64,000 bases of DNA from Ursidibacter arcticus (lineage in GTDB: Bacteria; Pseudomonadota; Gammaproteobacteria; Enterobacterales; Pasteurellaceae), in NCBI RefSeq assembly GCF_009761375.1, contig NZ_LEKM01000116.1, positions 62,001-126,000 on the forward strand, given 5' to 3'. Every line of letters starts with the position of its first letter. The first letter of the stretch is position 1. Both the position numbers and the translations under genes were made by a program. Positions 50,792 to 59,527 of this stretch are shown piece after piece. Under the pieces are notes generated by a model. That model did not search any database. It was not told the origin of the DNA and worked only from the letters and a program-made list of their open reading frames with translations.

Positions 50792-53700
50792 CGTTTTACA
50801 CACCCACTATCTAACCAATATTGTGTCTCACCTAATCCTGCATCAGCCATCGTATTAAGACGAAGTTTAATATCTCGGTCTCTGCTGCAAGAACGCCCAT
50901 TTGAACTTGTTACAGATTTAATATAAAAGTTTTCGGCACGTTCTTTGCTATTTTTATTGTTCTTTATCCCTAAAGTAACTTCTAAAACAACACCTTCATT
51001 ACCAAGCATCGCCGCCCATTCTCTATTTTCAATTGATAATGTATATAGTGGTGCTGCTACCCATCGTTCCACATTTAACTGGCGGAATCCTAAACGGATA
51101 GGACCTCTAACCTCAAAGGAGGTATCAGGAAAATCGTAGTCATCATTATCTAAATCAATATTCTGATAATACACATTAGAATCTTTGATAACATTGTTAT
51201 TGTCTAACAAGCCGATATATTTCACCGTTGAGTAAGCTTTCATTGCTACAGAACGGAAATAAAAGTTCGGTAAACGTAAATTCTTACTTAAGAAGCAAAG
51301 CATCGCACCGACAGCTGCTGTTGTTTTTGGATCTTCAATACGCCCTTGTTTATGGAAAGGATACCAATTCCCTGTTCTATAATGGTGTAGCGGTAAAATT
51401 CTACCTGCTGGTAGCGGCAAACGAGATTTAAAAAATGCTTGTACGCCTGGTAAACGAGATGGGCGACCAGTTAAAAGTAATACATCACACTGATAGCTAT
51501 TAACAACCTCACAGAGTGAATTGAATGTTTTACAAATATCGTAGTAATCACCTCGAATAAATAGGGTATGAATCCTGCGAAGATCTACCCGAACTGGCAA
51601 ATCTAAAATTGTAAAATCAGGATTTCCTAATGCTCTTGCTATAGGTTCATTGATATAGGATAGTACTGATTCTGTTGGTTGTTCAACTTCTGATAACAAT
51701 TCCCTAAATGTTAATCCATTAAGTGAATTTTCATTTGTTAATGGATCATACAGCTCATACTCTTTCAATATACGCAATCCTATCGGACTAAATACTTGTA
51801 AAGTGAGCTGTTGGCGTAACAATGCATCTTGTACTTTTAATGCTTGTGCCCCAATCAATTCCGAAAGAATTGGATCAGGATCACGCAGTCCTAGTTTTTT
51901 CAATGCTTCGGTTAAAGAATCCACCACGACATCACGAATAACATCTAATAAAATGTCATCTCCTGCAACTTTAAATCCATCTCGGAAACGTTGCGTTGGA
52001 AGAATATAAGCATTACTTCCGGTACCGCCATTTTCACCATAGTCTAAAGTATAGTCATTGATAACAAGATCCGTTGTTCCACCGCCTATATCCACTGTGG
52101 CAATTGTAATACCTTCTTTTTGTTTTTTATCTGGACGGCGTAATGCTTTTATAAACTCTTCAGGACGACCACCATAATTGTTCTGTGTTTCATTAAAGAA
52201 ATATACAACTTGACCACAAGTTGCTTCATCCCACTGAATAATAACTTCAGGAAGAATTGGCCAATACTTCTCACGTTCAGTGATTTTCTCAAAATCTAAA
52301 TCGCTCTCAGATTTATCCCAACCTAACGCTTTCCATACCAAACCTGCTGCTTGATAAACAGATTGACGGAAGATTTCTCGTTCGGGTTTTGGCATTGCCG
52401 GCGGAATTGTCAAAATAATTGAACGCAAATAACGAGGAGTACGAGAGTGTTCTAATTTAGCACGCTGTGCAGGGCTGTTAATTTGCATTAACGCTTGCAT
52501 TAATACTTCTGAAAGCATAAAAGTCATCAATGAACGGCGTGAATACTTTGGTTGGAATACTGGCATTTTACGCTCAAACTCCTCATCAATTTCATCACGA
52601 AGAGTATGAAGAGCCTCACCAAATTCATTGATTAACCCTGAAAGTGGATCTGCTGTCGCATACGGCTCATAATCTGTTTTGACATACGATGAGTTAAAAC
52701 GCCAGCCTTGTTCATATTTAGAATCATCCCATAAGTAACGTTTGGGACTAGATAAACCTGTAGAACCTTCATTACCTTCACGACGGCTTGCTAAACGTCC
52801 TGCTTCTTTTCCTACACGAGCAATAGTTGGCCACTGAAATGCATCTCGGCGACCACTCTGAACTGAAAAATGGTCTTTACCAAAAAACGCCTGTGCAAAT
52901 TCAATTCGGCTTTCAAAAGGCTCGCTATAAACCCTTTCAGGTAACGTCAAATCTCGAAGCTGTAATTCATAACGTTTTTTCAAGCCATCTTTTTCTTGTT
53001 CGTGATCTTCAATCAAAATACCACATGTTCTTGAATTCCCTACATCTAAAATCATATCTACTGGAATAGATTTGATAATATCATCAGAACGATTTGAAAT
53101 AACCTTAATTCTAGGCATTTCAATTTCCGTACCAAGCATTGCAAGTATATTCAAGTAGTGACCTTGATAGACTTTTTCTCTAACATCATTTTCTAGGTCA
53201 TCTGGATGAATTTTAAGACGCTCTGCATCAGGAGCAAGTTCAGTAAAAAGCTCCAATAGCCATTCATTTACCCATTTATAATCTAAAAACCAAGACATTT
53301 GATTTGATTGATGAGCTAATCCAAATACCACGCCTGAACGAATATCTTCTTCCGTTGGTGCAAGGTAAGCAACATCAGCACGATTTGGAAAAACTTTCGT
53401 ATCAAAAGCAATCGTAATGCGGTGTGTGTTACCTTCTTGGTCTGGTGTAGCTAGCTTGATAATTCTAGCACGAGCCCAGTTATATGGACCTTCATCGAAA
53501 CGATCTGGTGGCACAGTTCTCAGCACAGGAATAGGTAGCCAAACCCCATCAAACAATTTAAATGAATCCTCAACACTGATTTCAAGATCAACTTGAACAA
53601 TACGTGTTAAATCCGTACTGTCACAGAACCCTTCACCACTTTTATGTTCAATGAGTCTACGTAAAGGAGAGTTTTCGGATTTACCAAAGCTCCCCATACT

Positions 53701-53817
53701 TTTCGCTCGCCAATCTTTGTCTTTCCAATCAATCTTTAGCCCAAAGTCTAAAAACTGCACGCCGCTGTTCATAATCAGCGACAGTTCTTTTCCATAGTTA
53801 TGCAATTCTGGCAACAT
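50788..53817 (-). CDS. srfB: SrfB-family protein, actin/Hsp70-like ATPase
   Basis: 1009 residues matching Salmonella SrfB. Actin/Hsp70 superfamily motifs are visible in order: phosphate-1 MILDVGNSRTCGILIE (near 252), phosphate-2 IATVDIGGGTTDLVIND (near 572) and the adenosine motif LLLTGRPSRLPGVQAFF (near 778), followed by PKTTAAVGAML. The N-terminal 240 residues and C-terminal 150 are extra domains of unknown fold. No signal peptide. It follows the SrfA-like gene by 17 bases and is translationally coupled to srfC. Confidence 0.85.
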   Translation of the reverse strand: MLPELHNYGKELSLIMNSGVQFLDFGLKIDWKDKDWRAKSMGSFGKSENSPLRRLIEHKSGEGFCDSTDLTRIVQVDLEISVEDSFKLFDGVWLPIPVLRTVPPDRFDEGPYNWARARIIKLATPDQEGNTHRITIAFDTKVFPNRADVAYLAPTEEDIRSGVVFGLAHQSNQMSWFLDYKWVNEWLLELFTELAPDAERLKIHPDDLENDVREKVYQGHYLNILAMLGTEIEMPRIKVISNRSDDIIKSIPVDMILDVGNSRTCGILIEDHEQEKDGLKKRYELQLRDLTLPERVYSEPFESRIEFAQAFFGKDHFSVQSGRRDAFQWPTIARVGKEAGRLASRREGNEGSTGLSSPKRYLWDDSKYEQGWRFNSSYVKTDYEPYATADPLSGLINEFGEALHTLRDEIDEEFERKMPVFQPKYSRRSLMTFMLSEVLMQALMQINSPAQRAKLEHSRTPRYLRSIILTIPPAMPKPEREIFRQSVYQAAGLVWKALGWDKSESDLDFEKITEREKYWPILPEVIIQWDEATCGQVVYFFNETQNNYGGRPEEFIKALRRPDKKQKEGITIATVDIGGGTTDLVINDYTLDYGENGGTGSNAYILPTQRFRDGFKVAGDDILLDVIRDVVVDSLTEALKKLGLRDPDPILSELIGAQALKVQDALLRQQLTLQVFSPIGLRILKEYELYDPLTNENSLNGLTFRELLSEVEQPTESVLSYINEPIARALGNPDFTILDLPVRVDLRRIHTLFIRGDYYDICKTFNSLCEVVNSYQCDVLLLTGRPSRLPGVQAFFKSRLPLPAGRILPLHHYRTGNWYPFHKQGRIEDPKTTAAVGAMLCFLSKNLRLPNFYFRSVAMKAYSTVKYIGLLDNNNVIKDSNVYYQNIDLDNDDYDFPDTSFEVRGPIRLGFRQLNVERWVAAPLYTLSIENREWAAMLGNEGVVLEVTLGIKNNKNSKERAENFYIKSVTSSNGRSCSRDRDIKLRLNTMADAGLGETQYWLDSGCVKR

Positions 53818-53834
53818 AATCTGTCTCTCTTATC

Positions 53835-55556
53835 TTAATTTGATTTAATAATAATTGGGAAATTCTGCCCTTTCTCATACTTACCTTGACAGTCTGCTGA
53901 ACTCTTCGCTCCAGCTCTGCAACTCACGCTTGGTAATTGATAAGTTGAGCCATCACTACATTTTGCAATGCCTGTATTATCAATGTTCAATCTACCTCCA
54001 TTCATACTTGCGACGACATCACCGGTACATTTCACACCATCACCACGTTTTAATTCGACCTTTCCTTTACCATCATTAAATTTGTAATTTAATCGTAATG
54101 GTTTTCCTGTCGTTTTATCCTGAATCCCAGCACCTGCATTCCACTCTCCATTTAGGAAATTCAATTTACCATTTTGCTGGCTATCTGGTGGAATAGTTAG
54201 TTTTTTATCATCTTGCTGATTTGGAGCTTGACTATTTTCATCACCTATTGGTAACTCTGGTATGCTTTGATTTTCATCCACAGGATTATCTTTTGAACTA
54301 TTTTGATTTTCATCTGTGTTAGCTTTATTTTCATCTGCATTAGCTTGGCTTTCAGCCTCATTAGCTTTATTTTCAGCTGCATTGGCTTGGCTTTCAGCCA
54401 CATTACCTTGATCTTCAGCTGCGTTAGCTTTAGCTAAATCATCTGCGACCGAAGTATCCGGAAGAGTTGGTAATCCGCCATTCTGACCAACAGCTTGATT
54501 TGCCTGAGCATTAGTTTCCAAAGTTGCTGGAGCTGTTGTGTCACTAACATAATTTACGGTATCTTTATTTCTTACACTATCTTTATCCCTAAGGACTGGT
54601 GTTTGAACATCTATACATCTTTTTTCTAACTCAGGTGTAGTTTGTTCTAATGTATTTAGTAATATTGAATCAGAAATCACAACACCAGATTCATTCACCC
54701 AACGATTATTGACAAAATAGTAAAAACTGCCTGAAACTTTTCTAATTTCGCACTCTTTAGGTGTAATTTTAGTTTCGCCTGTAACATTATTCTCAATTGT
54801 AACTGTTGGTGTTCCAAACCAATTGAAATGAGGAAATAAAAAGCCTCTAAATAACCAGCATAACAACACGCCTAATAACAATAGCAATGGTAGTATCCAC
54901 CAAAAACGGCGACACCAGTGTTTAGTAGTAGGAGCTGGTTCTGCTGTTTTTTCTTGAGAGGGTTCATAATTAGAAAGTGGTATTTCTGGGGTTATTGGAG
55001 GAACAAGAGAACTTGGTTTTAAGTTTAGAAAAGGGCTTCCATATATTAGGGCATTTTTTTCAGTGAATCCCCAAAAAGTGATCACAGGACGATCATTAAC
55101 CAAATAAACATGTTCTGGATTTGGGAAACGTAAAGCCTTTAAATTATCAGCATCCTCAATGTTTTTTGATTGTCCACTACATAACAATCTTGCAAAAAGC
55201 AACTGATCTCCCTTTGTTGAAGGCGAGGATGTCATTTCACTTCCGAGTTCCAGCATAGTACGCTCAAAAATCTGCAATTCCGCCCAAGCTTTATCTCTCT
55301 CTTCTTGTGTGGCTGAAGTCCAAGGTACAATCATATATTGACCGTTTGGCTTATCTGACTCGAATGGAACATACCAATCAATTTGACTACCTTGATCATT
55401 ACGCTGGGGAATTGCTAAATAATCAGCAAACGCTTTTCCCCGTTTAAATTTGATAGAGTCTCTCAACTGGGAGGCAACAGAATAAACCGCAACACCATCT
55501 TGCCCTAAAGCGGTATAATTTTTTATATCTCCGCTTCGTAATAATGCACTTAACAT
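53835..55556 (-). CDS. srfA: SrfA-like membrane-anchored protein
   Basis: First gene of the operon, 573 residues. Layout: a cytosolic N-terminal domain (about 1-175) with IDWYVPFES and HVYLVNDRPVITFWGFTE; a membrane segment (about 217-237, WWILPLLLLLGVLLCWLF); a periplasmic Ala/Glu/Asn repeat linker (about 373-420); and a C-terminal Cys-containing beta-rich domain (about 465-573). The N-domain plus anchor recurs in the last protein of the operon. The SrfA name rests on position before srfB and general resemblance, so it is less sure than SrfB or SrfC. Confidence 0.7.
   Translation of the reverse strand: MLSALLRSGDIKNYTALGQDGVAVYSVASQLRDSIKFKRGKAFADYLAIPQRNDQGSQIDWYVPFESDKPNGQYMIVPWTSATQEERDKAWAELQIFERTMLELGSEMTSSPSTKGDQLLFARLLCSGQSKNIEDADNLKALRFPNPEHVYLVNDRPVITFWGFTEKNALIYGSPFLNLKPSSLVPPITPEIPLSNYEPSQEKTAEPAPTTKHWCRRFWWILPLLLLLGVLLCWLFRGFLFPHFNWFGTPTVTIENNVTGETKITPKECEIRKVSGSFYYFVNNRWVNESGVVISDSILLNTLEQTTPELEKRCIDVQTPVLRDKDSVRNKDTVNYVSDTTAPATLETNAQANQAVGQNGGLPTLPDTSVADDLAKANAAEDQGNVAESQANAAENKANEAESQANADENKANTDENQNSSKDNPVDENQSIPELPIGDENSQAPNQQDDKKLTIPPDSQQNGKLNFLNGEWNAGAGIQDKTTGKPLRLNYKFNDGKGKVELKRGDGVKCTGDVVASMNGGRLNIDNTGIAKCSDGSTYQLPSVSCRAGAKSSADCQGKYEKGQNFPIIIKSN
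54305..54432 (-). repeat. 21-bp coding repeats (AENKANE / AESQANA tract)
   Basis: About five or six imperfect 21-base units in the srfA-like gene, encoding alternating AESQANA and AENKANE heptads. Likely an extended helical spacer. Unit length keeps the frame, so slippage would only change linker length. Confidence 0.75.
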
Positions 55557-55603
55557 AACATTTACCTTTTCTTTTCAAAATACCTTGTCCAATAAATTGA
55601 AAT

Positions 55604-55633
55604 ATTCTATAAGATCTGCTTATAAAATGTAAA
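55604..55633 (-). promoter_or_regulatory. Candidate promoter of the srf operon
   Basis: On the minus strand TTTACA (55633-55628) and TATAGA (55611-55606, 16-base spacer) or TAGAAT (18-base spacer), about 50 bases before the first gene. The whole 170-bp gap is very AT-rich. No recognised regulator site was seen. Confidence 0.35.
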
Positions 55634-55698
55634 TATCATTAAATTAATATAATTTTTGTGTAAGGATTATTGATATAGTCCTCTTAATGAGTATCAAG

Positions 55699-55733
55699 TT
55701 CTAAGAAATTAGAATAACGTTTAGTCGCTAAAC
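55699..55733 (-). terminator. Small hairpins after dcd
   Basis: Two adjacent perfect 6-bp stems, TTCTAA-gaaa-TTAGAA (55699-55714) and GTTTAG-tcg-CTAAAC (55719-55733, overlapping the dcd stop). Neither has a good T-tract, so read-through from dcd into the srf operon is possible. Confidence 0.35.
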
Positions 55734-56312
55734 ATCTTGGTTAATACGGCTTGAAACCGCATTTTGTTGATTTTTATATTTAGCATCTTTACGGGCATTA
55801 TAAGGACGTTTCGCCTCGCCACTTAGTATTTCAAAACTTAACGCACCAATTGCCATATTAGGTCTCAGTGCCAAAGGTAGCTTGCCTGCATTAAAAAATT
55901 CCAATACGATTTTCCCTTCCCAACCTGGATCAATACGATGAGCTGTAACGTGTACCATTAAGCCTAAACGGGCTAAAGAAGAGCGTCCATCTAACCACCC
56001 CACAATATTTGCGGGTAGTTTTACGGACTCTAAGGTGGTAGCTAGAGCCAGTTCCCCTGGGTGTAGGAAAAATGCCTCATTATCAGCAATAATAATTTCA
56101 TCACTCATTACTCGCTCTAGTTGTGCTGCCATTTCTTCTTTTGGCCCGCTAAGATCGATATAAGGTGTTGAATGTTCACGAAACACACGAAATGAATTAC
56201 CTAAACGGACATCAATAGTTGCACCATTGATTTTGTCATTTGATGGGCGTGGCGTTAAACTGATAATCTCATCATCTAAATAACGTTCAATATCGCTATC
56301 GCACAGACGCAT
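55728..56312 (-). CDS. dcd: dCTP deaminase
   Basis: Deaminates dCTP to dUTP, the main route to dTMP in gammaproteobacteria. The 194-residue length equals E. coli Dcd (193). Seen: [31 protein letters not shown], the [15 protein letters not shown] block, [34 protein letters not shown] with the catalytic Glu, and the C-terminal [15 protein letters not shown]. Nine bases after udk, the E. coli order. Confidence 0.97.
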   Translation of the reverse strand: MRLCDSDIERYLDDEIISLTPRPSNDKINGATIDVRLGNSFRVFREHSTPYIDLSGPKEEMAAQLERVMSDEIIIADNEAFFLHPGELALATTLESVKLPANIVGWLDGRSSLARLGLMVHVTAHRIDPGWEGKIVLEFFNAGKLPLALRPNMAIGALSFEILSGEAKRPYNARKDAKYKNQQNAVSSRINQDV

Positions 56313-56321
56313 AATTTACCC

Positions 56322-56975
56322 CTATTTTTGTTTTAATAACTGCTTAATTTGTGCTTTTAAAATGTTGATCGCAATGCGGTTTTTCCCACCTTTAGGAATA
56401 ATCACATCGGCATATTGTTTGGAAGGTTCAACAAATTGTAAAAACATCGGGCGAACAGTTTTGCGGTATTGGCTTACCACCGATTCCATTGTTCGTCCAC
56501 GCTCTTCCATATCACGCTGTAAACGGCGGATAAAACAGATATCAAGTGGAGCATCGACAAAGATAGATACATCAATTTCATTACGGATATGTTCATCCGT
56601 TAGCAATAAAATACCTTCTAAAATAATAATGCGTTTAGGTGAGAAATGGGTAACAGTAGTTTTGCGGTTATGTTCGGTATAATCATATTCAGGAATTTCA
56701 ACAGATTTCCCTTGTTTTAGAGTTTGTAGATGAGCAACTAATAAGTCGTGATCCATTGAATTAGGGTGGTCATAGTTGGTCTTTACTCGTTCTTCCATTG
56801 CCAAATGGCTTTGGTCTTTATAATAAGCATCTTCTGAAATAATGCCAATATCATCTTGTCCTAATTCATCTTTGAGCTCTTTATAAATAGTTGAAGCAAT
56901 TAAACTCTTACCCGAAGCTGATGCCCCAGCAATCGCAATCACAATACAAGATTTATTTTCAGTTAAAATCGACAT
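56322..56975 (-). CDS. udk: Uridine kinase
   Basis: Phosphorylates uridine and cytidine in pyrimidine salvage. The 217-residue protein has the P-loop [13 protein letters not shown] (near 15-27), [32 protein letters not shown], and [14 protein letters not shown] with [11 protein letters not shown]. It lies upstream of dcd in an apparent four-gene run with darP and sirB2. Confidence 0.97.
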   Translation of the reverse strand: MSILTENKSCIVIAIAGASASGKSLIASTIYKELKDELGQDDIGIISEDAYYKDQSHLAMEERVKTNYDHPNSMDHDLLVAHLQTLKQGKSVEIPEYDYTEHNRKTTVTHFSPKRIIILEGILLLTDEHIRNEIDVSIFVDAPLDICFIRRLQRDMEERGRTMESVVSQYRKTVRPMFLQFVEPSKQYADVIIPKGGKNRIAINILKAQIKQLLKQK

Positions 56976-57076
56976 AAAACACCTTAAGGAATGAGAATTT
57001 TTGCCATTATACTCTATTTACCTAATATTGCGTAAGCCTAAGCTGGCACTAGCAATTTTATTTTTATACTTATTTT

Positions 57077-57424
57077 TTAATGCATTGTAGCTACTAACAT
57101 CATTAACATAAAACTTACCACTGCAAGCAAGAAATGTTTTAAAGAGAATTGTTGTCCTTTTTTAAAAGCCTTAGCACTAAATACAATATATAGCACTAAA
57201 AATAGTAATTTTGACAAAATCCAAGTTTCACTGAATGAGAAACCAAAATAGAAAAAAATAATTAAGCCAGAGGCTAAAAGTAGTGTATCAATAAGGTGCG
57301 GTGCAATACGTAGAGTTTTATATTGACGCCAATCGATCATACGAGCCGATAACACCCCACGAGTTAATAATAACGCTAAACTCACATAAGCAAGACCAAT
57401 ATGAGCAAAAAAGAGAGATTGCAT
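57077..57424 (-). CDS. SirB2-family membrane protein
   Basis: 115 residues with four predicted membrane segments (near 8-22, 45-64, 68-90 and 95-113). The pattern HIGLAYVSLALLLTRGVLS and PHLIDTLLLASGLIIFF fits SirB2/YchQ, a small inner-membrane family first noted as an enhancer of invasion-gene expression in Salmonella; its biochemical role is unknown. It begins 3 bases after darP and is likely cotranscribed. Confidence 0.85.
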   Translation of the reverse strand: MQSLFFAHIGLAYVSLALLLTRGVLSARMIDWRQYKTLRIAPHLIDTLLLASGLIIFFYFGFSFSETWILSKLLFLVLYIVFSAKAFKKGQQFSLKHFLLAVVSFMLMMLVATMH

Positions 57425-57427
57425 TAT

Positions 57428-57961
57428 TTAGTTCTCCACAATAACAGATTTTAAATATTGAAAAATTTCACGATAATTTTTTGGTGGTTTATTGGCTTGT
57501 TTTTCTTTTTGTGCCCCACGAATTAAATTACGCAAATGTTGGCGATCAAGCTGCGGATATTCGTCTAAAAGTGGATTTAGTGCAACATCGCCTTGTTCTA
57601 GAAGTTGATCTCGGGTCAGCTCTAATTTTTGCAACAAGGCTAATTGTTGATTATGACGATTTTCCACTTTATCTAATGCTTCTTGGATAGGTTCTGGATC
57701 CACGTTGCGTAACAGCTTTCCGACATATTGAATTTGACGACGGCGAGCTTCTAAACGTAAACGTTGAGCTAATTCAATCGCTTCGCGTAAATTATCTTCT
57801 AATGGAATTTTGGCTAAATTGGTTGGGTTTAACGCCATTAGATTTTCGCCTAGTTTTTTGAGATGTTCTGCATCTCGTTTTATTTCACTTTTACTTACCC
57901 AGATGATTTCTTCATCTTCATCAGTCCAATCTATTTCATTTTTTCGTTGTTTTCTTGCCAT
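57428..57961 (-). CDS. darP: Dual-action ribosomal maturation protein DarP (YjgA)
   Basis: DUF615 protein that binds pre-50S ribosomes and helps 50S maturation. The 177 residues begin with a basic/acidic tail ([18 protein letters not shown]) followed by an all-helical domain: [48 protein letters not shown] and [15 protein letters not shown]. It diverges from pmbA, the same neighbour as in E. coli. Confidence 0.93.
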   Translation of the reverse strand: MARKQRKNEIDWTDEDEEIIWVSKSEIKRDAEHLKKLGENLMALNPTNLAKIPLEDNLREAIELAQRLRLEARRRQIQYVGKLLRNVDPEPIQEALDKVENRHNQQLALLQKLELTRDQLLEQGDVALNPLLDEYPQLDRQHLRNLIRGAQKEKQANKPPKNYREIFQYLKSVIVEN

Positions 57962-57993
57962 AAAATCCCACGTTTTATAATAACTCGTAATTA

Positions 57994-58021
57994 AAAAGCC
58001 TATCGCAAAGGATAGGCTTTT
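57994..58021. terminator. Orphan terminator hairpin between divergent darP and pmbA
   Basis: Perfect 11-bp stem AAAAGCCTATC / GATAGGCTTTT with a six-base loop; A/T ends give a U-tract either way. Both flanking genes point away from it, so the transcript it ends is not obvious. Confidence 0.6.
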
Positions 58022-58113
58022 CTGCTATGATTTTTCGTTTCCCATTCTATGCTGAAATTGTGTTTAGGTCAAACTTCTATCAGCAAAAATGATGTTAAAA
58101 ATAAGGATAAATA

Positions 58114-59463
58114 ATGGCTTTAACCACCAAACAAGAGCTACAACAACAAGAAGAAATGTTAAGAGAAGCGGTAAGTTCCGCTTTATCTTTTGCAAAAAAG
58201 GCAGGGGCAACCGCAGAAGTGGCAGTTACAAAGGTTGCAGGCTTATCTGTTTCTACCCGTTTGGAACAAACAGAAAATATTGAATTTAATAATGATGGTG
58301 CGTTAGGTATTTCAGTTTATTTAGGCAAACGTAAGGGTAATGCCTCCACTTCCGATTTACAGCCAGCCTCTATTCAACAAGCGGTGGAATCTGCCTTAGC
58401 GATTGCAAAATATACATCGGAAGATGATTGCACAGGCTTGGCGGATAAAGAAATGATGGCGTTTGAGAGTATCGACTTAGATTTATATCACCACGCTGAG
58501 ATCGATGTGGATCAAGCGGTGCAACTGGCAATAGAAACGGAACACCACGCATTAAACAGTGATGAACGTATTGTAAACAGCGATGGTGCAACATTTAATT
58601 CCCATAGCGGTATTCGTGTTTATGGCAATACGCACGGAATGTTACAAAGCTATTTATCAAGCCGTTATTCGCTCTCTTGTAGTGTGATTTCTGCCTATCA
58701 AGAACAACTAGAAAGGGATTATGAATACACGATTTCTCGCCAGTTTAATCAATTAGCTACGCCTGAATGGGTAGGAAAACAGGCTGGATTAAAAGCGGTA
58801 GAGCGTTTAAATCCACGCCAATTAGCCACCTGTGAAGTGCCTGTTATTTTCTATAATGATGTGGCGACAGGTTTAATCGGGCATTTAGCAGGGGCGATTA
58901 GTGGCGGTGCGTTATACCGAAAATCCAGTTTTTTACAAGATAAATTAGGCGAACAGATTTTGCCGAACTGGTTTGCTATTTCAGAACGTCCACATTTATT
59001 GCAACAACTTGCATCATCGGCTTTTGATAGCGAAGGGGTGAGAACGGAAAACCGAGAAATTATTACGGACGGTATTTTACAAACTTATCTTTTAACCAGT
59101 TATAGCGGTCGAAAACTGGGTATGCAAACAACAGGACACGCAGGCGGCATTCACAACTGGTTAGTCAAACCAAACCGCACTGGTGGGCTAGACGCTTTGC
59201 TGAAAGAAATGGGAACAGGGCTGTTAGTCACCGAAATGCTAGGCAGTGCAATCAATGGTGTAACGGGCGAGTATTCTCGTGGTGCAGCAGGTTTTTGGGT
59301 TGAAAATGGTGAAATTTGCTACCCAGTGGCAGAAATTACCATTGCAGGCAAGTTGCAAGAAATGTATCAAAATATGGTTGCAGTGGCTGATGATATTGAA
59401 CACCGCTCAAACATTCAAACAGGTTCTATTTTATTAGACAAAATGAAAGTTTCGGGGCAGTAA
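58114..59463 (+). CDS. pmbA: Metalloprotease subunit PmbA/TldE
   Basis: TldE subunit of the TldD/TldE protease, which trims peptides such as microcin precursors and CcdA. 449 residues, with AVTKVAGLSVSTR...IEFNNDGALGISVYLG, GKRKGNASTSDL, and the C-terminal GTGLLVTEMLGSAINGVTGEYSRGAAGFWVENGEI typical of the family. The HExxH zinc motif belongs to TldD and is rightly absent here; tldD is not in the window. USS at 58377-58385. Confidence 0.95.
   Translation: MALTTKQELQQQEEMLREAVSSALSFAKKAGATAEVAVTKVAGLSVSTRLEQTENIEFNNDGALGISVYLGKRKGNASTSDLQPASIQQAVESALAIAKYTSEDDCTGLADKEMMAFESIDLDLYHHAEIDVDQAVQLAIETEHHALNSDERIVNSDGATFNSHSGIRVYGNTHGMLQSYLSSRYSLSCSVISAYQEQLERDYEYTISRQFNQLATPEWVGKQAGLKAVERLNPRQLATCEVPVIFYNDVATGLIGHLAGAISGGALYRKSSFLQDKLGEQILPNWFAISERPHLLQQLASSAFDSEGVRTENREIITDGILQTYLLTSYSGRKLGMQTTGHAGGIHNWLVKPNRTGGLDALLKEMGTGLLVTEMLGSAINGVTGEYSRGAAGFWVENGEICYPVAEITIAGKLQEMYQNMVAVADDIEHRSNIQTGSILLDKMKVSGQ
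58377..58385 (+). repeat. Uptake signal sequence ACAAGCGGT
   Basis: Perfect copy of the Apl-type uptake signal inside pmbA. Confidence 0.8.
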
Positions 59464-59481
59464 GCAATTTAGATTAAGTAA

Positions 59482-59502
59482 GTGGGGATAAATTCTCCCC
59501 AC
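59482..59502. terminator. Terminator between pmbA and the binding-protein gene
   Basis: Seven-bp GC-rich stem GTGGGGA / TCCCCAC with a seven-base loop in the 64-bp convergent gap. The T-tract is modest. Confidence 0.6.
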
Positions 59503-59527
59503 ATTGCCTTTGTATATTTCAAATGAT

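Noticed and set aside
38804..55556. Type VI secretion system cluster
   Set aside because: Several proteins resemble the type VI sensory branch, but no TssB, TssC, Hcp, VgrG, ClpV, TssM or other structural gene is present in the window.
38804..55556. Recently acquired genomic island
   Set aside because: No flanking tRNA, direct repeats, integrase or transposase, and base composition by eye is like that of its neighbours; acquisition cannot be excluded but is not shown.
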